DNA of 64,000 bases from Massilia putida (GTDB lineage: Bacteria > Pseudomonadota > Gammaproteobacteria > Burkholderiales > Burkholderiaceae_D), in the NCBI RefSeq assembly GCF_001941825.1, contig NZ_CP019038.1, forward strand, positions 3,224,001 through 3,288,000. The letters are read 5' to 3'. Below the pieces are notes generated by a model that worked only from the letters and a program-made list of their open reading frames with translations, searched no databases and was not told the origin of the DNA. Positions 56,447-64,000 of the stretch are shown in pieces. Both the position numbers and the translations under genes were made by a program. How positions within the stretch are numbered: the stretch's first letter is position 1; each line of letters begins with the position of its first letter.

Positions 56447-57675
56447 ATGCCAAAGATCTGCACCCCTCTGTCAGACACCGCTGTTCGGAACGCCAAGCCC
56501 AAGGACAAAAGCTATACCTTGGGCGACGGTGAAGGCATGTATCTCGAAGTCATGCCGAACGGGACAAAATTCTGGCGCATGGCCTACAGGCAGCCGAACG
56601 GCAAAAATAACCGACTGACCTTTGGGAAGTATCCGATAGTGACTCTTGCCGAAGCCCGCATCAGGCGGCTTGCGGCTCGCCGGCTGCTGGACCAGGGGAT
56701 CGACCCCGGAAGGGTCAAGCGTGAAGAGAGGAGGCTAAGGCAACGGCAGCGCAACATACCTTTGAGGGTGTGGCCCGCGCTTGGCTGGCCAAGACCGCGC
56801 CTAGCCGGGCCGCCAGCACGCAACAGAAGAACACCGCCTGGCTCGAAGCGAACGTCTTCCCGGTCATCGGCTCCCTCCCCATCTCCACCATCAAACCCAA
56901 GGACGTGCTTTCCGCGCTTCGACGGATCGAAGCACGAGGAGCAATCGAGTCCGCGCACAAGATCAAGCAGTTGTGCGGTCAGGTATTCCGATTTGCGGTT
57001 GCCAGCGGACTTGCCGACCGCGACGTCACCACGGACCTGCGGGGCGCACTTTCCGCCGTCCCGGAAGCGCACTACGCCGCGATCACCGAGCCGGAGCAGG
57101 CTGCCCAACTGCTGCGCGCCATCGACGCTTACCACGGCCATGCCTTTGCCATTTTCGCGCTCAAGCTGGCGCCGCTGGTATTCGTCCGCCCCGGAGAGCT
57201 GCGCGCTGCCGAATGGTCCGAGATCGACCTCGGCGCGGCCGAGTGGCGCATCCCTGGCGCCAAGATGAAGATGGGACAGGACCACATAGTCCCACTGGCG
57301 ACGCAAGCGGTCGCGGTGCTACAGGAGCTTCACGCTATTACCGGACATGGAAAGTTTGTGTTCCCCAGCGTCCGCACGGGCGAACGCTGTATGAGCGAGA
57401 ACACGATCAACGCGGCCTTGCGCGCCATGGGCTACGGCAAGAATGTGATGACCGGCCACGGCTTCCGTGCGATGGCGCGCACGATCATGGATGAAGTTCT
57501 GGGCGAGCGGGTCGATTTGATCGAGCACCAGCTTGCGCACGCCGTCAAAGACCCGAACGGGCGTGCATATAACCGGACGGCGCATCTGCCTGCGCGGCGG
57601 TTGATGATGCAGCGCTGGGCGGACTACCTTGATGCAATCAAACGGGGCGGTGGACCACCCGACGTCAAGCAGTAG
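56447..57675 (+). pseudogene. P4-type tyrosine integrase, frameshifted
   Basis: Two frames together make one tyrosine recombinase of about 400 residues. Frame one (from ATG 56447) gives the N-terminal DUF4102-like domain (LSDTAVRNAKPKDKSYTLGD, GKYPIVTLAEARIRRLAARR, GIDPGRVKREE). Frame two resumes at EEAKATAAQHTFEGVARAWL and carries the core and catalytic parts: Arg in RPGELRAAEW, HGFRAMAR, His in HQLAH and Tyr in YNRTAHL. The switch lies in a GA-rich tract at 56723-56736, where about five extra bases (AGGAG-like duplication) fit. All catalytic residues remain downstream of the break. Confidence 0.88.
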
Positions 57676-58293
57676 AGGTCCCGGCACTCTGTCAATTGAC
57701 ACCGCAGTTGTGGCGCGAGCGCAAAAGTGCCTTCGGTGCTGCGAGAAGTATCTCAGGTATAAAAATACCGACGCGCACATGCTAATTTACTTAGCCATCC
57801 TTAAGTAAACCAGTGAAACCGGTCAATTTCGTGGGTAATCTCACGCTATGTTACGGGCGACTTTGCTTCCAAAACTGCGTAATCGCCGATGCCGACCACG
57901 ATCGGAATCTGGCTACGGATAGCAGGCACTTGCCGCTCTCGGACCGCGAGCGGATCGCCCGGCTATCAAAAACGTTCACCTTTGAGAATTCGTTGCCCGT
58001 GCGGCTTGGGATGTGCCATTCCACTCGCAGCATCAGACGAGGCCGCGCGGCCGACCCGTACCAAAGAATTAATGTGACAGTCACGCATTTGCGTCCATGC
58101 ATTGGACGGTCGCGTGTGCCTTCAGCGCAGTTACCGATTAGCTAGGGAACGGTTTTTACGCCACCTTTACAGCAACAAGCGTAGAGTTGAAGCAACAGAG
58201 CGAAGCCTCTTCACAACAGACGCCGCACGCTCATGCAGACAGCTGACATCGAAAGACAGTCAGCAGGACAGAAACAAGAACGAAAGGCGCTCC
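57676..58293. other. Non-coding or decayed island DNA
   Basis: This 618-bp stretch has only short overlapping frames on both strands with no recognisable family and no good ribosome site. It probably represents decayed cargo next to the integrase. Confidence 0.5.
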
Positions 58294-58497
58294 GTGATCA
58301 CCCCATATCCGGCACTCGTGTGCGTCCTCCTGGGGTGCGCATTGATTTCGAGCTTGAGACTCACGCACCTCATTTTCCGTGAATTCCGCGATAACTATCC
58401 TGTTACTTGGGTGGAGATGGGAGAACCAGAGAGCGTATTCACGCGAAGGAGTACGTACTGGGAGCTCGACAAATTCTGGAACTCGGCCGTTCAGTAG
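58294..58497 (+). CDS. Small membrane protein, UspB-like fragment
   Basis: A 67-aa frame from a GTG at 58294 after AAAGGCG: one membrane helix (ALVCVLLGCALISSLRL) followed by LIFREFRDNYPVTWVEMGEP, which resembles the small UspB-like membrane proteins (helix, then RHxPxxWxxLGEP pattern). It may be truncated: the frame ends soon after, and the region beyond is without a recognisable gene. Function is unknown. Confidence 0.45.
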   Translation: MITPYPALVCVLLGCALISSLRLTHLIFREFRDNYPVTWVEMGEPESVFTRRSTYWELDKFWNSAVQ

Positions 58498-58770
58498 TCA
58501 GCAGTCAGTCCGCATACTTCCTATCGGCGAGTGGCATTTTATTTCAGAATCTGGGGCATTTTTGCTTCAACGGACGGCCGGCTTTTGATTCGAAGGACGG
58601 TAGCGATCTACGTCAACTACGGTCGCGGACTGGGCTTCGGACAGTCACGCTTTTGTTTCATCAAACCGCCTCGGCGCGGGGCCAGCTGTCAAAAATGATC
58701 AACATTGAGGAGAGAGCTTGGCCGTACGCTCGTGCCGAGCCCGGTTCAACTCGCAGCACCTTTTGACGCT

Positions 58771-59583
58771 CTACAAGCCCATCTTTGTCCAGAGCGGCGC
58801 AAGGTCAGCAGGTAACGGCATAGTCAGTAACAGTTTCTGCCACCGGTCCTCCTCCTGCGTCTGCCCGAGAACCCGGTTCAGTACGTCATGCACGACCATC
58901 GGGTAAAACTTCTTCGCATACAGATGTTGATGATAAAACTCGAACGGCTGTAACTGTTCGTATCCGAGTAGTTTCTGGTTGACTTCCTGAGCGATCCGCG
59001 CTGCGTCAAATTTATTCAGCCAACCACTGACGATTTGGGTTAGGGTGGCGTCATTGGGCACGGCGGTCGGATCGAGGAGCGAATCCCGATGTTCGGAACT
59101 ACGCATGTGGCGGTAGATCGGATGAATAACATGCCATAACGCGGCATGCCGCTTCCAGTTAGCCAGATTCGCCTCGATCGCTTGGCGCAGCTGTGGTGCA
59201 CCATCGTTAAACCGCGCGCGCTGTATTGGCGGCAAGGCAGCCCAGATCTCGGCTGGATCGACTAGGTAGCTTTCGACGCAAAACCGGGGAAGCACGAACA
59301 GGTTTGAACAAGCGGCGCTGGCCGACCCGACTTCTGCCAGGGTCCATTCGTCGCGGTCGACGACGCCGATCCATGTCGGTTCTTCCTGCAGGATCTCCGG
59401 CACCCGCGTCTTTGCGCCAGCGTAGGCGACCACCCACTGCTGGTCCCACGCCCCATTGCGTTTGCGCAGGAACGCCGAAAACGCCCCGACGTCATCCTTT
59501 CCTTCAACAACCAATGCACGTTTGCCTGTGATACCGATTTGCTGGCTTTTGATGTCGGCAATCCGTTTAGCGAGCTTGCTCAT
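58771..59583 (-). CDS. DUF4435/TOPRIM protein, AriB-like (candidate PARIS effector)
   Basis: A 270-aa protein with a TOPRIM-type core: Glu27 in RALVVEGKDDVGAF and the Asp pair Asp76/Asp78 in WIGVVDRDEW, the acidic residues that bind metal in TOPRIM nucleases, then FVLPRFCVESYLVDP, typical of DUF4435. It overlaps the upstream AAA ATPase gene by 4 nt (ATGA). AAA plus DUF4435 is the AriA-AriB pair of the PARIS anti-phage system, where AriB is released on sensing a phage anti-restriction protein and cleaves tRNA. The assignment rests on domains and gene order; other ATPase-TOPRIM pairs exist. It is shorter than the AriB proteins I recall. Confidence 0.75.
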   Translation of the reverse strand: MSKLAKRIADIKSQQIGITGKRALVVEGKDDVGAFSAFLRKRNGAWDQQWVVAYAGAKTRVPEILQEEPTWIGVVDRDEWTLAEVGSASAACSNLFVLPRFCVESYLVDPAEIWAALPPIQRARFNDGAPQLRQAIEANLANWKRHAALWHVIHPIYRHMRSSEHRDSLLDPTAVPNDATLTQIVSGWLNKFDAARIAQEVNQKLLGYEQLQPFEFYHQHLYAKKFYPMVVHDVLNRVLGQTQEEDRWQKLLLTMPLPADLAPLWTKMGL

Positions 59584-60632
59584 ACGGCCCCGCGCAGTTC
59601 AACCCGTTTGCCAGTGGCTTCGTAGCGAGTCCATATCTCAGGCTGATGCGAAGTGGTAATGAGCTGCCCACCTTTATCGGTAACGATGCTTTCGAGGGTC
59701 GACATGATACTGCTGACAAGGGAAGGATGCAGGTGCAGGTCTGGTTCGTCGACCAGCACAACGCATCCTTCTTCCGCCCAGCGGGTGACAAAATAGATCA
59801 GGATCAGCGCTTGGTGCTCGCCCGCACTCAGGTCATCAAGCGAGAGTTTGACGTTTGATTGCCCTGGGAACCGGACACGCAGACGGTTCTCTCCGGGACG
59901 CATTTCCGGATCAATCTTCTTGCCCATCAGGAAGGTATTGAGGCGGCGCACGACATCGACGAACGCGCGTGGCTGCGTCGTTTTCATCGCAATCAACGAT
60001 GCCTCCAACTGGCCTTTCCATTCGTCCGTCGCCTGGTAGCGGGGTAGCCAACGGGTGGCTGAATCATCGGCAACGAATGAGCCTACGCTACGCTTTGGAT
60101 TGACCCACCGGCGCTCCTCTGCATCTAGGTAAATCATGTTCGGCGTCGAAACCTTCTCGAAACTAAGGATCAATTTGCGTCGCGCAAGCGCGAACTCCTT
60201 CAGCCATTTGTCGCCTCGCGAGTAGAACGTTCTCTTCGGCGTGCCAGGCTTGCCACGGCTGACGAATTCTCCGATCCAAGTGACGTCCGGATAGTCTTTC
60301 TGAAGGCGCTCGCACCACTCGGTTTCACCGAACATCAGCCCGAGTTTGCCTGGAACAAATGGCACGCCGGAGAGGATGACGGAACAGCCATCCCAACGTT
60401 GCAGCCATTCTCTTGCCGCAGCGTTCTTCGGCAGCTCCTTGTGATAATCGAGCCAATAACCTAAGGCTTCCCACAGGTTCGCTGCGGTGCGCAAGACTGT
60501 CGATTTGCCGCACCCGTTCGGCCCCGTCAGCAGGACATATTTTGCAACTTCTCCTGACCAATCGTCGGTGAAGTCGATTATTTGGTGCTGCAGCGGCCCT
60601 ACCGCCGAGATGACGAATTTTTCGATTTTCAT
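59580..60632 (-). CDS. AAA ATPase, AriA-like (candidate PARIS sensor)
   Basis: A 350-aa ABC/SMC-type ATPase of the AAA_15/AAA_21 group: Walker A GPNGCGKST (residues 37-45), signature LSAGEHQ (268-274), Walker B CVVLVDEPDLHLHP (from 290) and the H-loop TTSHQPE (around 327). The middle (residues about 90-240) has no known domain and would be the sensor/insertion region. It is followed with a 4-nt overlap by the DUF4435 gene and preceded 51 bp upstream by an unknown gene. In PARIS, AriA sequesters AriB until a phage trigger appears. Confidence 0.8.
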   Translation of the reverse strand: MKIEKFVISAVGPLQHQIIDFTDDWSGEVAKYVLLTGPNGCGKSTVLRTAANLWEALGYWLDYHKELPKNAAAREWLQRWDGCSVILSGVPFVPGKLGLMFGETEWCERLQKDYPDVTWIGEFVSRGKPGTPKRTFYSRGDKWLKEFALARRKLILSFEKVSTPNMIYLDAEERRWVNPKRSVGSFVADDSATRWLPRYQATDEWKGQLEASLIAMKTTQPRAFVDVVRRLNTFLMGKKIDPEMRPGENRLRVRFPGQSNVKLSLDDLSAGEHQALILIYFVTRWAEEGCVVLVDEPDLHLHPSLVSSIMSTLESIVTDKGGQLITTSHQPEIWTRYEATGKRVELRGAV

Positions 60633-60683
60633 GTAGAAATTTCAGCCGGTGTTTCATTCAACGAAGCAGCGCATGCGGGCCGA

Positions 60684-61304
60684 TCAGCTATTGCTATCAC
60701 TTTCGGCTAGCCTGGTCGGCGTTTGATCGCTTTCGCGCCCCGTCCGCATCATGCGGTCGAGGCAATGCGTGGCGTATCCATCTTTCTCGATTGCACCAAG
60801 AGTAGCATCGATCTCCGTCAGCCCCATAGAAACCGCCAGGCGCAGACGTCCTTCGATGGTTTTCCAGTAGCGCCAATGACCTGAATCGGTCCGCTCCAGT
60901 TGCGCTCCTTTCCTGTCGAGTGTGAGAGCGAGGAAACGAGGGTCCTCCAGCGAGCGCCAAACGTGCAAACGCACGAAACCGCGAGCACGGTAACGGGTGG
61001 CTCGGACAAAAGGTGCGCCGTTGGTTACCTTGACGTTCTGCGCGTCGATAACATAACCGTCACGCTCCATAATCTGCCGGACCATGTGGCCTATCATCTG
61101 TTTAATACGATCGTTCTGGACTGTCGAGCCGAATTGTTCGAGCAATTGTTCTTCGATGCCTTCCACCGCGGGTCGGCCAAGCGCGGTCGCAGTTTGCATG
61201 CGAATACGTGTCTCAGACGACGTCAGGTAAGACCATAAGTTTTGGCCGAGCTCTGTTTTAAAAACGCGATCAAACCCTTGGGCATCATAGTCGAACGTAT
61301 CCAT
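60684..61304 (-). CDS. Unknown protein, first gene of the ATPase/TOPRIM operon
   Basis: A 206-aa protein beginning MDTFDYDAQGFDRVFKTELG, with a helical middle (LGRPAVEGIEEQLLEQFG, MIGHMVRQIMERDGYVID) and a part that looks compact and basic (FVRATRYRARGFVRLHVW). It has no motif I recognise. The ATG at 61304 follows GGGGAAAAG; a TTG five codons upstream is less likely. The spacing (51 bp to the ATPase) and orientation suggest co-transcription. It could be an accessory or antitoxin-like component of the system, or an unrelated passenger. Confidence 0.7.
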   Translation of the reverse strand: MDTFDYDAQGFDRVFKTELGQNLWSYLTSSETRIRMQTATALGRPAVEGIEEQLLEQFGSTVQNDRIKQMIGHMVRQIMERDGYVIDAQNVKVTNGAPFVRATRYRARGFVRLHVWRSLEDPRFLALTLDRKGAQLERTDSGHWRYWKTIEGRLRLAVSMGLTEIDATLGAIEKDGYATHCLDRMMRTGRESDQTPTRLAESDSNS

Positions 61305-62340
61305 AACTTTTCCCCGCAATCAGACCGGGCGATTTTGACCGGTCTAATTATCCACGTCAAGCATATATTTCCAATGGTCAACGATGGTTGTGTCGCATTG
61401 ACGAGCGCATTGGCCGAGTCTAGTAAACTGTTGAGGCATGTCCCGCGTCACCTTTGCTTCATGAAATAGCGCTCCTCGGCGAGTCCCACTTTCACTTCAT
61501 CGAAAGTTGTCGGATGGTTTTCGCGTATCACACGTCGAGCTTATGGCCTACGATCGGGCCGTCAACGATCAGAGTGAAATGCTGCCAAGAAGAACGAAGT
61601 CAGAAAGCGATTAGAAAATGAAGTGAAGTGGCGCAGCGGACGTCATGCGCATCGGTGCGAGTTACGGCTCAGGCACGGGAACGAAGCTTACGTACGATTT
61701 ATCGACATGAGGCAAGGCATACGGCGGGGCAACCCAACCAGCTAGCATCGATCGATTTCCCGTGACACATCGCGATCAATTCCAGACTGCTCTTGCAGAA
61801 GAATTCTTAGTTCTACGCCTGTGTCCTCAACGGCGACAAGCATCCGGTCCAGGACTTATTGACGGATACAGCCAATGGACCGCATATGCTGCTCGGTTAC
61901 CGGCACCAAATTTCGATATTGGGACGTGCAGAGCCGTCGCTACCACTAGTGATCCAGCGTGTGAGCGCTATCGGTGTCTGCAGCACACATGGCGCCTGCG
62001 TTTTACGCTGCCGTCCGCTAACACTACCCTTTCCCATACCCTCATTGATCAGCGGCCTATATAGCTGCGGTACGAGATACATTAATTATCTGACCGAAAT
62101 TACAGCCGCCGCCGAGGCTGTAGAGGCCGCGCATCCACTGCCGCGCTACGTCGTTGTTGCTATTGCAGAGTTCGCTAGACATGCGATATGCTTACGCGCA
62201 GGCGTCCGCCAGAGTTCCAGCGACTCAAATCCGACCATGTTCCTTCTTGTAGTATCCCAACTTTTCCGACCTCGTGCGTTTCTCGCCGGCATGGAACAAG
62301 TTAAGCGCTGGTTGTTCCTTGCCTAATTTGGAGAAAACAC
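61305..62340. other. Long region without a convincing gene
   Basis: About 1 kb between convergently and divergently placed genes. Frames such as 61859-62326 are open but have odd composition, no good ribosome site and no recognisable domain. It should hold the promoter of the minus-strand defence-like operon and of the gene at 62341, and is otherwise probably decayed sequence. Confidence 0.5.
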
Positions 62341-63234
62341 ATGAGTACGGATTTCGCATCCCTGTCCTATTCCTTTCGTGTAGTGAGCCAGCAGCGTGAC
62401 ATCGCCATCAAACTTGGCCACGCCCAGCAGCTCCTCGCCTGCGCTTTCGGCTACCAGACGCTGGCTGGCTACCAAAGGTCGAGTGAAGAACCGGCCACGA
62501 TCAATGATGGTGTTCACCTCGTCCTCGACGCAGCCACGTTGCGGCAGCGTGCAACAGATCTAGGCCTATCCTTGACGAGCAAGCAACTGGTCGACCTCAT
62601 CGATGCGGCTTTCGCCAGCCGGCTACGACGAAGCGGTGTGCACGCATCGGAAATGGACTTCTTCGACTTCCTGCACGGCAGCTTACAATCCACCGTGGTC
62701 AATGACGATGACGTGGGACGCATAACGGCAGACATGAACACGAACGGTGTCCGCGAGATCTACGTGCCGTTCGATTTCACCCTTGCCGACCTACCCGAGG
62801 TCGGCGAGACTTTATCGATACCCGTGGTCGGACATCTGAGCATGGAAATCGACCTGGAGCGGCCTTATGCCGGACACCAAGTCGATGTCGAGGCGATCGT
62901 GAGCGTAGATCGTCTGGGTCGCCGGCTCGTCGGCAATGTGCACATGGAGATCGAACGGGCGTCTGAGAACGCCCCCTACGCCGACCGGGCCCTCATCTCG
63001 CGTGCACAGGCGTATGCGGATAGGCTGGATATGCCGCTTGAACTCATGGAGCAGCTCGACAACGTGCTCGTCGACGAGAACGCTGGCACGAGTGGCGATG
63101 GTGCATACGGGTACTGGCTCGACTTCTCGGCGGCTGACCCACAGCACGTCGTTGCGGCGATCCTGCAAAAGCATGGAACACTACTGTTCGACGTTGGGCC
63201 AAGCTTCTTCGAAGACGTCGAACGGGAGGATTAA
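62341..63234 (+). CDS. Island protein of unknown function
   Basis: A 297-aa soluble protein after a clear TTGGAGAAA ribosome site. The first 45 residues (QQRDIAIKLGHAQQLLACAF, then GYQTLAGYQ) resemble the short N-terminal module seen in plasmid and island proteins that starts 'xLSHxQALELxAxxxGFxxW'. The remainder has two acidic beta-rich segments (IYVPFDFTLADLPEVGETL, VVGHLSMEIDLERPYAGHQ) and an acidic end (FFEDVERED). No enzyme motif is visible. Confidence 0.7.
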   Translation: MSTDFASLSYSFRVVSQQRDIAIKLGHAQQLLACAFGYQTLAGYQRSSEEPATINDGVHLVLDAATLRQRATDLGLSLTSKQLVDLIDAAFASRLRRSGVHASEMDFFDFLHGSLQSTVVNDDDVGRITADMNTNGVREIYVPFDFTLADLPEVGETLSIPVVGHLSMEIDLERPYAGHQVDVEAIVSVDRLGRRLVGNVHMEIERASENAPYADRALISRAQAYADRLDMPLELMEQLDNVLVDENAGTSGDGAYGYWLDFSAADPQHVVAAILQKHGTLLFDVGPSFFEDVERED

Positions 63235-63284
63235 CGCCATCTGGACAAGTGGATAAGCTGGCCGTGAGCGATCATCGGTCATGA

Positions 63285-63720
63285 GCAGCTCTAGCGTCCC
63301 TCAAGCAGACGTGAGTTCGACAGCAAGCGCCGACTCTGGCGACGCAGCAGGCGTAATAAACGCTTAGGTGTAGCTCAAGCATCTGGCACAGCCGACGTAG
63401 AATACGCACGCTAATGCTCCTGCACGAATCCGTACTTCACCGGGACACCTCGGCGAAGTACGCGGCCGCCATTTTTTGAATATCTCCTTCTGTGTGACGT
63501 TTCTGCTCCGCCTTCAGACGGCGGAGCTCCACTTGCTGCTCGTTGCTGGCTTGTTGCTCAACCGGCGTTGCACTGTACCGCTTTACTCACTGATATAGGC
63601 TATATCCGCTGACCGGTACATGCCGCTACCTCGGCTACCATATGGCCACGCTCGCTGACCTGCTCGACCGCTTCGATGCTGAATTCTTCGGCGTATCGCT
63701 CGCTGCTAATTACCTGTCCA
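63285..63720 (-). pseudogene. IS3-family transposase remnant (orfA and start of orfB)
   Basis: Read on the minus strand, an IS3-type OrfA can be followed: RYAEEFSIEAVEQVSERGHM, VAEVAA, then after a frameshift SGYSLYQ-stop-VKRYSATPVEQQ, and QQVELRRLKAEQKRHTEGDI with MAAAYFA, stopping at 63437. An OrfB start (KYGFVQEH) follows but meets a stop at once and another shift (AYSTSA, CQMLELHLS, YYA). Several lesions (TGG to TGA, single-base shifts) show that it is dead. The ends are not defined. Confidence 0.75.
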
Positions 63721-63896
63721 CATGCCTCATTGTAAGGCTGAAGAGTATCCACGGTAGCGGTGGCAATTCACTTCGACTGGCCAGCCCTACCAAAAGTGCA
63801 ACAGTTGGAGAGATTCTTAAGGACAATCTAAGATAGTATGACGACTTACCTCCTTGTCAAGCTTTTGACGATCCTGATGGTTTTGCCTCGACAATA

Positions 63897-64000
63897 ATGG
63901 ACTTCGAAATACTCATCGACGACTCGTTCCTCAACCTCAACACTAAACCTGGACTCTCGCCTCTGGATCGTAAGCATGTACTCAGCCTTGTAAACGGCTT
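63897..64000 (+). CDS. Start of a possible gene running off the right edge
   Basis: An open frame from ATG 63897 (MDFEILIDDSFLNLNTKPGL) to the window end, 34 codons visible. The preceding sequence lacks a strong ribosome site. No family can be recognised from this fragment. Confidence 0.35.
   Translation, partial: MDFEILIDDSFLNLNTKPGLSPLDRKHVLSLVNG

Larger units (their letters stand above)
56282..64000. mobile_element. tRNA-Leu genomic island (left part)
   Basis: From the tRNA to the right edge the sequence changes: an integrase gene, lower and uneven GC content, long stretches without genes, an IS3-family remnant and a defence-like operon. Housekeeping genes stop abruptly at the tRNA. The integrase is frameshifted, so the island is probably no longer self-excising. 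The right boundary is not seen. Confidence 0.7.

Noticed and set aside
58498..58770. Continuation of the UspB-like frame in another frame
   Set aside because: The alternative frame shows no matching motif, so a frameshift cannot be argued.
61859..62326. 155-codon plus-strand frame
   Set aside because: No ribosome site, unusual composition (many Cys, Pro, Ile) and no recognisable domain; left as unassigned DNA.
63642..63836. Plus-strand frame containing DRFDAEFFGVS, which looks like a ketosynthase motif
   Set aside because: The opposite strand reads as an IS3 OrfA (RYAEEFSIEAVEQVSERGH), which explains the resemblance; no polyketide context.

Overview
The window is GC-rich bacterial chromosome. 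Gene content points to the Oxalobacteraceae (Burkholderiales), most likely the Massilia/Telluria group: an FxDxF PEP-CTERM protein, a betaproteobacterial second IF-1, a MexEF-type RND pump, a six-gene hut operon with HutF/HutG, and many signalling proteins. The species assignment is inference; no rRNA or marker gene comparison was possible.

Bases 1-20,100 are mostly housekeeping and signalling genes. They are an M14 carboxypeptidase (partial), an NfsB-like nitroreductase, pmbA, yjgA/darP overlapping mog, a carboxylesterase, a carboxymuconolactone decarboxylase-type protein, a class III aminotransferase, an FAH hydrolase with an MFS transporter, and a KamA-type radical SAM gene broken by a frameshift. 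Then come a secreted Cache protein paired with a chemoreceptor, an Aag-type DNA glycosylase, an HDOD protein, a TPR lipoprotein, infA2, a large periplasmic-binding/PAS/GGDEF/EAL protein and a hypoxanthine-DNA glycosylase.

Bases 20,200-31,600 hold an RND efflux operon (adaptor, pump, outer-membrane factor), a two-gene unit with an alpha/beta-hydrolase that has lost its serine nucleophile, a divergent LysR regulator, a Mpo1-like membrane protein, a glycine-zipper lipoprotein, a palindrome-rich repeat cluster, an EamA transporter with a GNAT acetyltransferase, and a small unknown gene.

Bases 31,600-40,510 are one long minus-strand histidine-utilisation operon, hutU-hutH-hutG-hutF-hutD-hutI, followed by a fused binding-protein/permease ABC gene. 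It is driven by a promoter whose spacer is a perfect inverted repeat, a likely HutC operator. The GntR-type HutC gene itself lies at 47,087. Between them are an amidohydrolase with a small secreted partner, a GST gene killed by a stop codon, a secreted CBM-like protein, a REP-associated transposase element bounded by 28-bp perfect inverted repeats, and an ada plus oxygenase DNA-repair operon.

Bases 47,000-56,280 hold core genes (trxA, rho, rpmE2), a large GT39-like membrane protein, a PEP-CTERM protein, an APC permease and tRNA-Leu(CAA).

From tRNA-Leu to the right edge lies a genomic island. A P4-type integrase, now frameshifted, abuts the tRNA. Beyond it are decayed DNA, an IS3-family remnant and a compact minus-strand operon: an unknown 206-aa protein, an AAA ATPase and a DUF4435/TOPRIM protein. 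The last two match the architecture of the PARIS (AriA-AriB) anti-phage system, and the operon is the best candidate for an unusual biological system here. The island's right end is outside the window.
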